Shown: positions 25,720 through 34,223 of the stretch, piece after piece
Layout: the number at the start of each line of letters is the position of its first letter
Position numbering within the stretch: position 1 is the stretch's first letter
Source: Micromonospora profundi
GTDB lineage: Bacteria > Actinomycetota > Actinomycetes > Mycobacteriales > Micromonosporaceae
DNA length: 64,000 nucleotides
NCBI RefSeq assembly: GCF_011927785.1
Contig: NZ_JAATJK010000001.1
Span: forward strand, 620,001 to 684,000
Reading direction: 5' to 3'
Translations under genes and position numbers: made by a program
The notes under the pieces: generated by a model
What the model was told of the DNA's origin: nothing
Seen by the model: only the letters and a program-made list of their open reading frames with translations
Databases searched by the model: none

Positions 25720-26853
25720 TCATGAGGTCGGGGCGCGGAGGGTGCTTCGCTGGACTGCTCGGCTGATGTCGCTGGGGGAGACGATGCCGGTGAGGCGACC
25801 CTCGTCGTCCACCACCAGGGCCCGGCCGTCGGCGCACTCGGTGAGCCGGGGCAGCAGGTCGTTGAGCTGCTCACCCGGCTTGGCGAGAACCAGCTCGTCG
25901 GCCCGGCAGGCCACCTCGGCCAGCGTCGTCGACGCCCGCCGGTCCGCCGGTACGCCCCGCACCCGGTCCAGCGTCACAAGCCCGCTCGGGCGACCATCCT
26001 CGGTCAGCGGCAGTGCCGAATGCCGGTACGCGAACAGGTAGTGATCGACGAACTCGCCGACCGTCAGGTCCGCCGAGGCGGTCTGCGGCTGCGGGGTCAT
26101 CACGTCGGCCACCCGGATCCCTCGCAACGCGCTGCCGGTGCGGGCCTGCCGCTCCTCCATGCCTGCGGCGCCGACCAGGAACCAGCCGATCAGCGCCAGC
26201 CACAACCCGCCGAAGCCGATGCCGGACAGGAACTGCCACAGGCCGACGCCGATCAGCAGCACGCCGAGCACCCAGCCCGCCCGGGCGGCGACCACCGACG
26301 CCCGGGTCCGGTCACCGGTGGCCTTCCACACTGCGGCGCGCAGCAACCGACCGCCGTCCAGAGGCGCGGCCGGCAGCACGTTGAACACCGCAAGCAACAC
26401 GTTGATGCCGGCCAGCCACGCCACCGCGCCGAGCAGCAGCCCACCCTGCCCGGCCAGCGCGAGCAGCACGGCAATGGCACCGAAGAACGCGCCGAGCAGC
26501 AGACTGACAAGCGGGCCGACGCCGGCAATCCGTAGCTCCGCGCCCGGATCGCGCGGCTCGCCCCGCAACTCGGCGACCCCGCCGAACAGCCACAGCGTGA
26601 TGCCGTCGACGTCCAGCCCGTTGCGCTTGGCCACCACGGCGTGCGACACCTCGTGGGCGAGCAGACCGACGAAGAAGACGACAGCCGCCACCAGCCCCGC
26701 GACGGCGTACGCCAAGGTGCTGCGGTCCGGGTACGAGCGGGGGAACTGGTTGGCGGCCAACCCCCAGGCGATCAGCGCGAAGATGACCAGAACGCTCCAG
26801 TTGACGCCGACCGGCACCCCCGCGATCCGACCAAGTCGGAAACTCGCCTTCAT
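25720..26853 (-). CDS. Site-2-protease-type metalloprotease (M50B) with CBS domains
   Basis: 377 residues. Membrane spans surround the zinc motif HEVSH, near residue 65, and the second metal-ligand motif NVLPAAPLDGGR. The C-terminal 140 residues form a CBS pair (VADVMTPQPQTASADLTVG and LVVDDEGRLTGIVSPSDI). This layout matches the mycobacterial Rip3-like and plant/archaeal S2P-CBS proteases, which cut membrane-bound anti-sigma factors or other substrates; CBS domains usually sense adenosyl ligands. It converges on the alditol oxidase gene 30 nt away. The target is unknown. Confidence 0.88.
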   Translation of the reverse strand: MKASFRLGRIAGVPVGVNWSVLVIFALIAWGLAANQFPRSYPDRSTLAYAVAGLVAAVVFFVGLLAHEVSHAVVAKRNGLDVDGITLWLFGGVAELRGEPRDPGAELRIAGVGPLVSLLLGAFFGAIAVLLALAGQGGLLLGAVAWLAGINVLLAVFNVLPAAPLDGGRLLRAAVWKATGDRTRASVVAARAGWVLGVLLIGVGLWQFLSGIGFGGLWLALIGWFLVGAAGMEERQARTGSALRGIRVADVMTPQPQTASADLTVGEFVDHYLFAYRHSALPLTEDGRPSGLVTLDRVRGVPADRRASTTLAEVACRADELVLAKPGEQLNDLLPRLTECADGRALVVDDEGRLTGIVSPSDISRAVQRSTLRAPTS

Positions 26854-26908
26854 CTGCGGCTCATACCCGTAGGCCGCGCCGTCATACCCGCAGCCCGCCG
26901 TTGGCGGC

Positions 26909-27763
26909 TCAACGGCGCGGTGTCTCGCTGGCGATGGTTGCCTCGCGGGGCAGGGCCGCCGCGCGCAACGCCCAGTCCAGCGCGTAGTCGGCGATCCGCT
27001 CCCAGCCGTCCTGCCCGACGGTGAAGTGGGACCGGTCGGGGAACTCCTCGTACGCGGTGAGCGCCCGGGACTTCTGGTAGAGCGCCGCGTTGGACTGCAC
27101 GACTGTCGCCGGCACCACGTGGTCCTGCCCGCCGGCCATCAGCAGCAGCGGCGGGCGGTTGTTGCGACCGTTGTCGACCTTCGCGGGCGAGGTCGGGTCG
27201 AGGTTGGCGAACGCGCTTTCGAAGAGCACCCGTCCGGCTCCCGGGACGGCGTAGCGCTGCCAGGCCCGGTCGGAGTCGGCGCGGCTCATCGTGTTGCCGA
27301 AGGCGTAGGCGAAATCGTCAGGGGTGAACGGGACGGCCCGGTTGCGGTTCGCGGGGTTGCGCAGGATCGAGAACGCCGAGCGCAACTGGCTCAGTGGCAC
27401 CTTCAGCACGCCCTTGGGCGCCGACGAGTGCACGCCCACAGCGGCCGCGCCGAGGCCCCTGTCGACGAGGATCTGGGTGAACAGCCCGCCGAACGAGTGG
27501 CCCATGATGATCGGTGGTCGGGGCAGCGCCCGGATGATCCGGTCGTAGTGCGCGACGATCGTGGCGATGCTCTGCTCGGCGATCGGGCTGGGGTCGTCGC
27601 GCAGCTGCTCGACATCCCGGTCCATGCCGGGCCAGGCCGGGGCGAGGACGTTCATGCCGCGTGCCGTGTACCGCCTGGCCCACCCCTCCCAGCTGCGCGG
27701 GGTCATCCACAGCCCGTGGATGAGTACGACCGTGTCGACCCGGCCCTGCGGCGTGGCGCCCAT
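26909..27763 (-). CDS. Alpha/beta hydrolase
   Basis: 284 residues: VVLIHGLWMTPRSWEGW (oxyanion region), GHSFGG nucleophile elbow near residue 102, a lid-like segment, GGQDHVVP (acid) and RSHFTVGQ (histidine). Resembles the Streptomyces and Micromonospora lipase/esterase-like hydrolases without a signal peptide. ATG 27763 has a preceding AGG. The gene stands alone between the S2P gene and the divergent ABC exporter. The substrate is not predictable. Confidence 0.82.
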   Translation of the reverse strand: MGATPQGRVDTVVLIHGLWMTPRSWEGWARRYTARGMNVLAPAWPGMDRDVEQLRDDPSPIAEQSIATIVAHYDRIIRALPRPPIIMGHSFGGLFTQILVDRGLGAAAVGVHSSAPKGVLKVPLSQLRSAFSILRNPANRNRAVPFTPDDFAYAFGNTMSRADSDRAWQRYAVPGAGRVLFESAFANLDPTSPAKVDNGRNNRPPLLLMAGGQDHVVPATVVQSNAALYQKSRALTAYEEFPDRSHFTVGQDGWERIADYALDWALRAAALPREATIASETPRR

Positions 27764-27922
27764 CCTGTCCCCCCGGTGTAGCGGTGTCCGGCCCGGCGGT
27801 TACCCGCTGCCGGGCGCGGGATTCCTCAGCCCGCCGAATCGTGTGGCCCCTGACAAATGTCATGGTGGGAACGTGACGGCCGCTCCGGGCGTCAGGGTCC
27901 GCGCCGCCGGAGCATCAACCGC

Positions 27923-28822
27923 ATGACCAGTACGCATCCGGCCGTCGAGCTGAGCGGCCTCACAAAGACCTTCGGCGCGGTCACCGCAGTCGACGGGTTG
28001 AGCCTGCGGGTGCAACCCGGCGAGGTGGTGGCGTTCCTCGGCCCCAACGGCGCGGGCAAGACCACCGCCATCGACATGCTGCTTGGCCTGGCCCGCCCGG
28101 ACGCGGGCACGGTCCGCGTTTTCGGCGGCACCCCGGTCGACGCGGTGGCCCGGGGCCGGGTCGCCGCCGTGCTCCAGACCGGCGGGCTGCTCAAGGACCT
28201 CACAGTGGGTGAGACGGTCCGGATGACCTCCTACTTCTACCGGCACACCCGCCCGGCAGCGGAGGTGCTGGAACGGGCCGGCATCGCCGATCTCGCCGAC
28301 CGGCTGGTCGGGCGGTGCTCGGGCGGGCAGCAGCAGCGGCTGCGCTTCGCGCTGGCACTACTGCCCGACCCGGACCTGATGGTGCTCGACGAGCCGACCA
28401 CCGGCATGGACGTCGAGGGCCGCCGGACCTTCTGGCAGGCGTTGCGCCGGGACGCCCGCGATGGTCGCACGATCATCTTCGCCACCCACTACCTGGACGA
28501 GGCGGACGCGTACGCCGATCGGATCGTGCTGGTCCGGCAAGGGCGCACCGTTGCCGACGGCACCACCGCGGAGATCAAGAACCTGGCCGCCGGCCGTACG
28601 GTGCGCGCCACCCTGCCCGACGCGGACCAGGCCGCGCTCGCGGCGCTGCCCGGTGTGGACGCCGTGGAGGTACGCGGTGACAGCGTGCTGGTACGCACGG
28701 GTGACTCGGACTCGATAGCCCGTCACCTGCTCACCCGGACCGCCGCCCGGGATGTGGAGATCACCTCCCGCAATCTCGAGGACGCGTTCCTCGCACTGAC
28801 CACCGAGCGCACCGGAGCCTGA
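27923..28822 (+). CDS. ABC exporter ATPase (drug-resistance DrrA/DesR-linked type)
   Basis: 299 residues. Walker A GPNGAGKTT near residue 41, signature CSGGQQQR, Walker B LMVLDEPTTGMD, and switch His in FATHYLDEAD. A C-terminal extension with VRATLPDADQAALAALPG is typical of ABC-2 exporter ATPases. ATG 27923 begins the recognisable domain; the longer upstream frame has no RBS. It forms an operon with the permease (1 nt apart) and a two-component system, a frequent arrangement in which the DesK/DesR-type pair controls its exporter. Confidence 0.9.
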   Translation: MTSTHPAVELSGLTKTFGAVTAVDGLSLRVQPGEVVAFLGPNGAGKTTAIDMLLGLARPDAGTVRVFGGTPVDAVARGRVAAVLQTGGLLKDLTVGETVRMTSYFYRHTRPAAEVLERAGIADLADRLVGRCSGGQQQRLRFALALLPDPDLMVLDEPTTGMDVEGRRTFWQALRRDARDGRTIIFATHYLDEADAYADRIVLVRQGRTVADGTTAEIKNLAAGRTVRATLPDADQAALAALPGVDAVEVRGDSVLVRTGDSDSIARHLLTRTAARDVEITSRNLEDAFLALTTERTGA

Positions 28823-28823
28823 G

Positions 28824-29648
28824 ATGACGACCCAGCCGGCCACCTCCGCCGCCACACGGACCAACCGCAACGGCCGGTCCAAGCAACCCGACCGTCGACT
28901 GCCGGCCCAGGGCGGTTTCGCCCCGGGCGTCCTCGGCATCGAGTTGCGCAGGGTGCTGCGCAACCGCCGAACCCTCGCCTTCACGCTGATCATGCCGGGC
29001 GTGTTCTTCCTCATCTTCGGCCTGCCCCAGCGCGGGCAGACGCTTGACAACGGCCGTCCCGTGATGGCGTACGTCATGATCAGCCTGGCGGTGTACGCGG
29101 CAATGGTGGCGACCACAAGCGCGGGCGGCGCGGTCGCCACGGAGCGGGCACTGGGCTGGAGTCGACAGTTGCGGCTCACTCCGCTGCGCCCCACCGCGTA
29201 CGTGGCGATGAAGCTCATCACCGCGATGACCCTCGGCCTGCTCGCGGTCGTCGTCGAGTTCCTTGTGGGCGCCGCAGCCGGTGTGCGCGTCCCGGCGCAC
29301 GTCTGGCTGCTGGCCGGCCTCGCCGCCTGGGTCGGTTCGCTGGTGTTCGCCGCGTTCGGCCTGTTCATCGGCTACCTGGTGCCGGCCGAGAACGTCATGC
29401 AGTTCATCGGCCCGATCCTGGCGCTGTTGGCCATGTTCGGCGGGCTGTTCGTCCCGGTCGAGGTGCTGCCGCACGTGCTGGGGCAGGTCGCCAAATTCAC
29501 CCCGGTGTACGGCATGGGAGAGCTGTCCCGCGCACCGCTGACCGGCGCCGATGTGAGCCTGGCCGGGGTGGCGAACATGGTCTTCTGGACGCTCGTCTTC
29601 GGCGTCGGCGCGGCGCGGCTGTTCCGCCGGGATACGGCGCGGGTCTGA
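28824..29648 (+). CDS. ABC-2 type permease
   Basis: 274 residues with a 40-residue cytoplasmic lead and six spans: an RVLRNRRTLAFTLIMPGVFFLIFG opening (ABC-2 hallmark), AYVMISLAVYAAMVATTS, and a later GPILALLAMFGGLFVPVEVLP, which carries the conserved ABC-2 motif. It starts 1 nt after the ATPase stop. Together they make a homodimeric exporter of unknown cargo, with regulation likely by the adjacent histidine kinase. Confidence 0.9.
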   Translation: MTTQPATSAATRTNRNGRSKQPDRRLPAQGGFAPGVLGIELRRVLRNRRTLAFTLIMPGVFFLIFGLPQRGQTLDNGRPVMAYVMISLAVYAAMVATTSAGGAVATERALGWSRQLRLTPLRPTAYVAMKLITAMTLGLLAVVVEFLVGAAAGVRVPAHVWLLAGLAAWVGSLVFAAFGLFIGYLVPAENVMQFIGPILALLAMFGGLFVPVEVLPHVLGQVAKFTPVYGMGELSRAPLTGADVSLAGVANMVFWTLVFGVGAARLFRRDTARV

Positions 29649-29666
29649 CGGCCGGCGACCGCTAGC

Positions 29667-30812
29667 GTGAAACCGATGGACCTCTCGACGGGGCAGCCCC
29701 GGCCGGCGAGCCGCCACTGGCGGTTCACCGGCTGGCTGCTGGCCGCGGTGTGGCTGTTCTTCCTCAACGTGCCGCTGTCCACCGCGCTGCACCAGCCGGA
29801 GCCCTGGCGGCGTGTCGTCGGCGTGGTGGCGCTGCTCGGCTTCGGCGTCGGGTACGTGCTGCTGTTCCAGTGGGCTCGCCGGCTGCGCCAAGCGCTGTTG
29901 CCTATCCCGGTGGGTCGGGCACGGGCCGGCCTGGTGCTCCTGTTCGCTGTGGGCGTGGCAAGCATCCCGGGCACCGGTGGGAACTGGTTGGCCACCCTGG
30001 TCTACGTCGCGGCGACGGCGGTGTTCCTGCTGCCTCGGTGGGAGGCGCTGGCCACCGTTGTGCTCTGCGCGCTGGCCCCGGTGGTGGCGTCCCGGCTGGT
30101 GTCGGGTTGGGAGTCGGTCGACACGATCTTCTTCGCGGTGCTGCTCGCGTCGTTCGCCATGTTCGGGGTTTCCCAGTTGGCTCAGCGCAACAGCGAGTTG
30201 CAGGCCGCCCAGCAGGAGATCCGCCGGCTCGCGGTCGCCGAGGAGCGGGCACGCGCTGCCCGCGACCTGCACGACATCCTGGGGCACTCGCTGACAGTCG
30301 TGGCGATCAAAGCCGAGCTGGCGGGCCGACTCATCGAGGTGGACCGCGAGCGGGCCGCGACCGAGATCGCCGAGGTGGAGGAGTTGGCCCGCGCGGCGCT
30401 TGCCGACGTACGGCAGACAGTCGGGGCGTACCGGGAGGTCACGCTCGCCGGGGAGCTGGCCGGCGCCCGGTCCGCGCTGACCGCGGCGGGCATCGCGGCC
30501 GACCTGCCGACCGAGGTGCCCGAGTTGCCGGGGGAGTGGGATCAGTTGTTCGGCTGGACGGTACGCGAAGGGGTGACCAATGTGGTCCGGCACAGTGGGG
30601 CGCGGTGCTGCACGGTCCGGGTGTACGCGGACCGGGCCGAGGTGAGCGACGACGGTCGAGGGCCGTCGACGCCGGACGCCGACGCGGACGGAAACGGGCT
30701 GGTAGGCCTACGTGAGCGGGCCGGACGGCTGGGAGCGGCGGTCACGGTGGGCCGCCGGCGGGACGGCACGGGGTTCCTGCTGCGCGTACACGTGCCCGGG
30801 GAGGCCAGGTGA
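29667..30812 (+). CDS. Sensor histidine kinase, DesK/NarX-like (HisKA_3)
   Basis: About 381 residues. Five or so membrane spans occupy the first 165 residues. The HisKA_3 dimerisation box ARDLHDILGHSLTVVAIKAE carries the phosphorylated histidine, and the HATPase ends SDDGRGPST...GLVGLRERAGRLGA. Spans with little extracytoplasmic loop suggest sensing of membrane state or the exporter itself. Start GTG 29667, or ATG 29676 three codons later. Its stop overlaps the response-regulator start (GTGA). Confidence 0.9.
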   Translation: MKPMDLSTGQPRPASRHWRFTGWLLAAVWLFFLNVPLSTALHQPEPWRRVVGVVALLGFGVGYVLLFQWARRLRQALLPIPVGRARAGLVLLFAVGVASIPGTGGNWLATLVYVAATAVFLLPRWEALATVVLCALAPVVASRLVSGWESVDTIFFAVLLASFAMFGVSQLAQRNSELQAAQQEIRRLAVAEERARAARDLHDILGHSLTVVAIKAELAGRLIEVDRERAATEIAEVEELARAALADVRQTVGAYREVTLAGELAGARSALTAAGIAADLPTEVPELPGEWDQLFGWTVREGVTNVVRHSGARCCTVRVYADRAEVSDDGRGPSTPDADADGNGLVGLRERAGRLGAAVTVGRRRDGTGFLLRVHVPGEAR

Positions 30813-31429
30813 CTCCGATCCGGCTGCTGCTCGCCGACGACCAGGCGTTGGTACGGGGCGCACTGGCCGCGCTGCTGTCGCTGGAGCCGGACCTGACAGT
30901 GGTGGCGGAGGTCGGCCGGGGCGACGAGGTGGTGGCCGAGGCCCGCCGCAGCGCGCCCGACGTGGCCCTGCTGGACGTGGAGATGCCCGGCCTGGACGGC
31001 ATCGCCGCCACTGCCGCGTTGCGGGCGGCGCTGCCGACCTGCCGGGTGCTCGTGGTGACGACCTTCGGCCGACCGGGTTACCTACGTCGCGCCATGGAGG
31101 CAGGCGCGAACGGCTTCGTCGTCAAGGACACTCCGGCGCGGCAGCTCGCCGACGCGGTCCGCCGGGTGCACGCCGGTCTGCGGGTGGTCGACCCGACGCT
31201 GGCGGCCGAAACCCTTGCCACCGGGGCCAGCCCGCTGACCGAGCGGGAAACCGAGGTGCTGCGCGCCGCCCGGGGTGGCGGGGCGGTCGCCGAGCTGGCG
31301 CGCACGCTGCACCTGTCCGAGGGGACGGTGCGCAACCACCTCTCGGCGGCGATCGGCAAGACCGGCGCCCGCAACCGGGCCGCCGCCGTACGCATCGCCG
31401 AGCAGAACGGCTGGCTGCTGGGCGAATGA
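30809..31429 (+). CDS. LuxR/NarL-type response regulator
   Basis: 206 residues: receiver domain with acidic pocket ADDQ, phosphoacceptor in ALLDVEMPG near residue 54, and a C-terminal LuxR HTH (LTERETEVLRAARGG, LSEGTVRNHLSAAIGK). GTG 30809 overlaps the kinase stop. It is the cognate partner of the kinase and presumably regulates the exporter genes upstream, 27923-29648. Confidence 0.92.
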   Translation: MTPIRLLLADDQALVRGALAALLSLEPDLTVVAEVGRGDEVVAEARRSAPDVALLDVEMPGLDGIAATAALRAALPTCRVLVVTTFGRPGYLRRAMEAGANGFVVKDTPARQLADAVRRVHAGLRVVDPTLAAETLATGASPLTERETEVLRAARGGGAVAELARTLHLSEGTVRNHLSAAIGKTGARNRAAAVRIAEQNGWLLGE

Positions 31430-31468
31430 GGCGGGTGTAGCCGCTGCCTGGCGGTGTCGGTGCGCCGC

Positions 31469-32383
31469 TCAGGCGGTCGGCGGTGGCGTGGGCAGTTGGT
31501 CGACCACGACCAGGCTGCTGCCGGGGCGGACCTCGGCGAGCAGCTCGCGCTGACCGCTGCGGGTGACCCGGATGCAGCCGTTCGTGGTGTTCCTGCCCAG
31601 GTCGTCGTCGTTGTGCCAGGTGTGCACGCCGATGTGGGCGCCGCGCAGGCTGGCGGGCACCGCCTCGGGGTCGTCGGGCACCGAGCCGAGGGCGTAAATG
31701 TCCACCCCGCCGTAGACCGCCTCCGGTGGCGGTGTGCGGCCCAGGATGAACGTCCGGCCGAGGGGGGTTTCCTGGCCGGACTGGCCGAGGCTCGTCTTCC
31801 AGGAACGCATCGCCTTGCCGGCCCGGTACCAGGTGAGCCGGTGCACCTTGCGTTCCACGACGATCTGGTCGCGCAACGGCACCGTGTCGAACCCGCCGGG
31901 CGGCAGCCAGGCGAGACGCCTGTTGGCCGACGGCAGCAGGACAGCCGTCCAGCCGGCCCGCCGCTCGGCGATCGGCACCGTCAGTTCCACACCGGCGAGT
32001 GTCGGTTCGAGGAAGGCGAGTGGACGTCCGCCGGGCGCGTCGTACGCGGCGATCCTCCGGGTCGGATGCACGCCCTCGGTCAGTGGCGTGGTGTCCATGG
32101 TGGCCGGGTCGGCCGGGAACCCCTTCGGCGCGGGGTCGTAGTCGACCACTGGCAACCCGTCCGGGGCGGGAGCCGCGGCCGGTACCGACTCCTCGGGGCT
32201 CTGCTCAATGCTCGGCGGCGTCGGAGCGGTCGCGACAGCGACCGGCCGGTCGCGGTTCGTCGATCGTGGAGTGAGGGCCTGGCCGATCAGCAACGCGACG
32301 ATCAACAGCGCGGCCACAGCGACGGCCGCGCCCACCCATACACCCCGACGACGGTACGGAGACATTCGGTCAAACTGCACCAA
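31469..32383 (-). CDS. L,D-transpeptidase (YkuD) with N-terminal membrane anchor
   Basis: 304 residues: short basic lead, one span (VWVGAAVAVAALLIVALLIG), a Pro/Ala-rich linker, an SH3-like segment, and a YkuD catalytic domain. The active-site pattern HIGVHTWHNDDDLG followed by NGCIRV supplies the histidine and catalytic Cys. It should form or exchange 3,3 cross-links in peptidoglycan outside the membrane. The tag IVVERKVHRLTWYRAGK is a typical YkuD entry strand. The start may be ATG 32365 (MSPYRRRG) instead of 32383. Its upstream region carries a bipartite palindromic repeat. Confidence 0.88.
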   Translation of the reverse strand: MVQFDRMSPYRRRGVWVGAAVAVAALLIVALLIGQALTPRSTNRDRPVAVATAPTPPSIEQSPEESVPAAAPAPDGLPVVDYDPAPKGFPADPATMDTTPLTEGVHPTRRIAAYDAPGGRPLAFLEPTLAGVELTVPIAERRAGWTAVLLPSANRRLAWLPPGGFDTVPLRDQIVVERKVHRLTWYRAGKAMRSWKTSLGQSGQETPLGRTFILGRTPPPEAVYGGVDIYALGSVPDDPEAVPASLRGAHIGVHTWHNDDDLGRNTTNGCIRVTRSGQRELLAEVRPGSSLVVVDQLPTPPPTA

Positions 32384-32406
32384 ACGACTGTATCGGACCG
32401 CCCGAC

Positions 32407-32457
32407 GTTAGGAAGGGCCCCTTCTTATACAAAAAGCGATAAGAAGGGGCCCTTCCT
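32407..32457. repeat. Bipartite palindromic repeat, copy 1
   Basis: Two palindromic modules, GGAAGGGCCCCTTCTTAT and its reverse complement, separated by a 10-nt spacer (32429-32438). The two modules form a 19-bp perfect inverted repeat. The copy lies between the amylase 3' end and the transpeptidase start (both minus) and could end amylase transcription or act as a protein binding site. Related copies are at 37325, 38814 and 41537. Confidence 0.75.
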
Positions 32458-32466
32458 TGCAGTGGG

Positions 32467-33912
32467 TCAGACGCGGGCGCCGATGTGGATCGCTATCGCG
32501 TCGTGGGCTGGCACGTTCGCGGCGAACCAGCCACTACCGTCCACGGTGATCACCGGTCCGCTGCACGTGCCGCCGGAGTACGTGCCGTGGATGACGTCGC
32601 AGTAGCGACCGGCGGGCAGCCCTGTGTAGTACGAGCGGCCGTTCACCGCCGAATCCTCGTCGTTGACGGTGATGTAGCCCTTGCCGCTGCGGCTGAACGC
32701 GATGTGGTTGTTGCCGTTGTCGTACCAGTTGGCCACGCCCGCGCCCTCGGTGGCGTTGCGGAAGCCGACCATGTTGGCGATCACCGGCCAGCGGTGCTCG
32801 CACTCCCAACCGGAGTAGCAGGCGGTGTTCAGGGTCTTGTTCGCGCCGTCCGAGGGCGGGCCGGCGTCCCGGTTGCTGAAGGTGTAGCTGGACATCACCG
32901 TCGGCGAGCCGTACGGCCAGGCCAGCATGAAGGCGTTCGCCAGCGCGTAGATGCCGCGATCCCGGTAGGTGAGCACGCCGCCCACGTCGCGCTGGGTGTC
33001 GTGGTTGTCGACGAACACCGAGGCCGGCCCGCTGGGCAGGTGCCCCCAGCCCTCGCCGAAGTTGCGCAGGTACGCCAGTCGCTCCGAGCGGAACACCCGG
33101 GCCAGGTCCTTGCCGTAGCGGAACTCGTGCACGTCACCGTTGCCGGTGTACTCGGTCGGCTGCACCGGCTCGCCGGCGCCGTAGATGACCTCCTGCACGA
33201 TGTACGCCGAGCGGGAGAGCTTGCCCTTGATCGCGGCGATGTCGGCGGCCGGCATGTGCTTGCTGGCGTCCAGCCGGAAACCGTCCACGCCGAGCGAGAG
33301 CAGGTCGTTGAGGTACGACGCGATCTTCGTACGGACGTAGTCCGACTCGGTCTTCAGGTCCGACAGGTTGACCAGCTCGCAGTTCTGCACCTCGTACCGG
33401 TCGTTGTAGTTGACGATGTCGTCGCCGCCGTTGCGCCCACAGTGGTGGAAGTCCTGCGTCTGGTAGATGCCCGGGTAGTCGTAGTGCGAGTAGGACGAGC
33501 CGGCCCAGCCCGTTCCGCCGTTCGCCTGGCCGGACATGTGGTTGATGACAGCGTCGACGAGCACCTTGACGCCTGCCGCATGGCAGGTGTTGACCATCGA
33601 CTGGAACTGGGCGCGGGTGCCCTTGCGGGATTCGATGCGGTAGCTGACCGGCTGGTACGCCAGCCACCACTGGTTGCCCCGGACGTGCTCCTGCGGGGGC
33701 GAGACCTGGACGTAGCCGTAGCCCTTCGGGCCGAGAGTGCTCTGGCACTCGCTGGCCACCGACGGCCAGTTCCACTCGAAGAGCTGGACGATGACCTTCT
33801 TGTTGCCGGCGGGCGCCGCGGCGGCCGGGGGTGCCGTCACGGTGAGGGGGGTGAGCAGGCTGGCGATCAGGCCGAGGGCGAGGATCGCCGAGGCGCGTCG
33901 ACGTCGGTGCAT
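32467..33912 (-). CDS. Secreted alpha-amylase (GH13)
   Basis: 481 residues with a signal peptide (RRRRASAILALGLIASLL ... AAAAPAGN, cleavage near residue 35). GH13 catalytic residues are visible: nucleophile Asp in DGFRLDASKH near 214, acid/base Glu in IVQEVIYG near 240, and the stabilising Asp in FVDNHDTQ near 304. The C-terminal domain continues from VNDEDSAVNGRSY. No starch-binding module is attached. ATG 33912 has AGGAG 8 nt upstream. It hydrolyses extracellular starch to maltodextrins. Expression should be controlled by the promoter and 7-mer repeats at 33979-34036. Confidence 0.93.
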   Translation of the reverse strand: MHRRRRASAILALGLIASLLTPLTVTAPPAAAAPAGNKKVIVQLFEWNWPSVASECQSTLGPKGYGYVQVSPPQEHVRGNQWWLAYQPVSYRIESRKGTRAQFQSMVNTCHAAGVKVLVDAVINHMSGQANGGTGWAGSSYSHYDYPGIYQTQDFHHCGRNGGDDIVNYNDRYEVQNCELVNLSDLKTESDYVRTKIASYLNDLLSLGVDGFRLDASKHMPAADIAAIKGKLSRSAYIVQEVIYGAGEPVQPTEYTGNGDVHEFRYGKDLARVFRSERLAYLRNFGEGWGHLPSGPASVFVDNHDTQRDVGGVLTYRDRGIYALANAFMLAWPYGSPTVMSSYTFSNRDAGPPSDGANKTLNTACYSGWECEHRWPVIANMVGFRNATEGAGVANWYDNGNNHIAFSRSGKGYITVNDEDSAVNGRSYYTGLPAGRYCDVIHGTYSGGTCSGPVITVDGSGWFAANVPAHDAIAIHIGARV

Positions 33913-33978
33913 CGGGACTCCTGACGGGAGCGGGGGGTGAGGTGGTGGTGCGGGGGGAGCAGCACCAGTTGCTCGAAT

Positions 33979-34036
33979 CTTGCAACCCGTGCTGAAAATT
34001 GCCGAAAGATTACAAGCTCGTTGCAAGGACTGTCAA
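33979..34036 (-). promoter_or_regulatory. Amylase promoter with CTTGCAA-type operators
   Basis: On the minus strand, TTGACA (34036-34031), 18 nt and TAATCT (34012-34007) form the promoter. The direct repeats CTTGCAA and CTTGTAA, spaced by CGAG, fill the spacer and reach the -10. An inverted copy TTGCAAG lies at 33985-33979, about +15 to +21. The placement predicts strong repression by a LacI-type maltose regulator (MalR/Reg1-like), as known for streptomycete amylases. The regulator is not in the window. Confidence 0.65.
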
Positions 34037-34223
34037 CGCATGGACATCTGTCGCTGCCTTCCCCGTTCTGCGGGGGTTGACTGTCACGCGCCACGACGCC
34101 GACCGGTTCGATCCCGCCCCAGAAATTTCCGCCCGGGGTGATCCGCGCGCGCCGTCCGTCCGTACTGGATGGGGGAGCAGGGGTCGGCCGGTGGTACGCC
34201 GCCGCGAGACGATCGAGGAGCAG

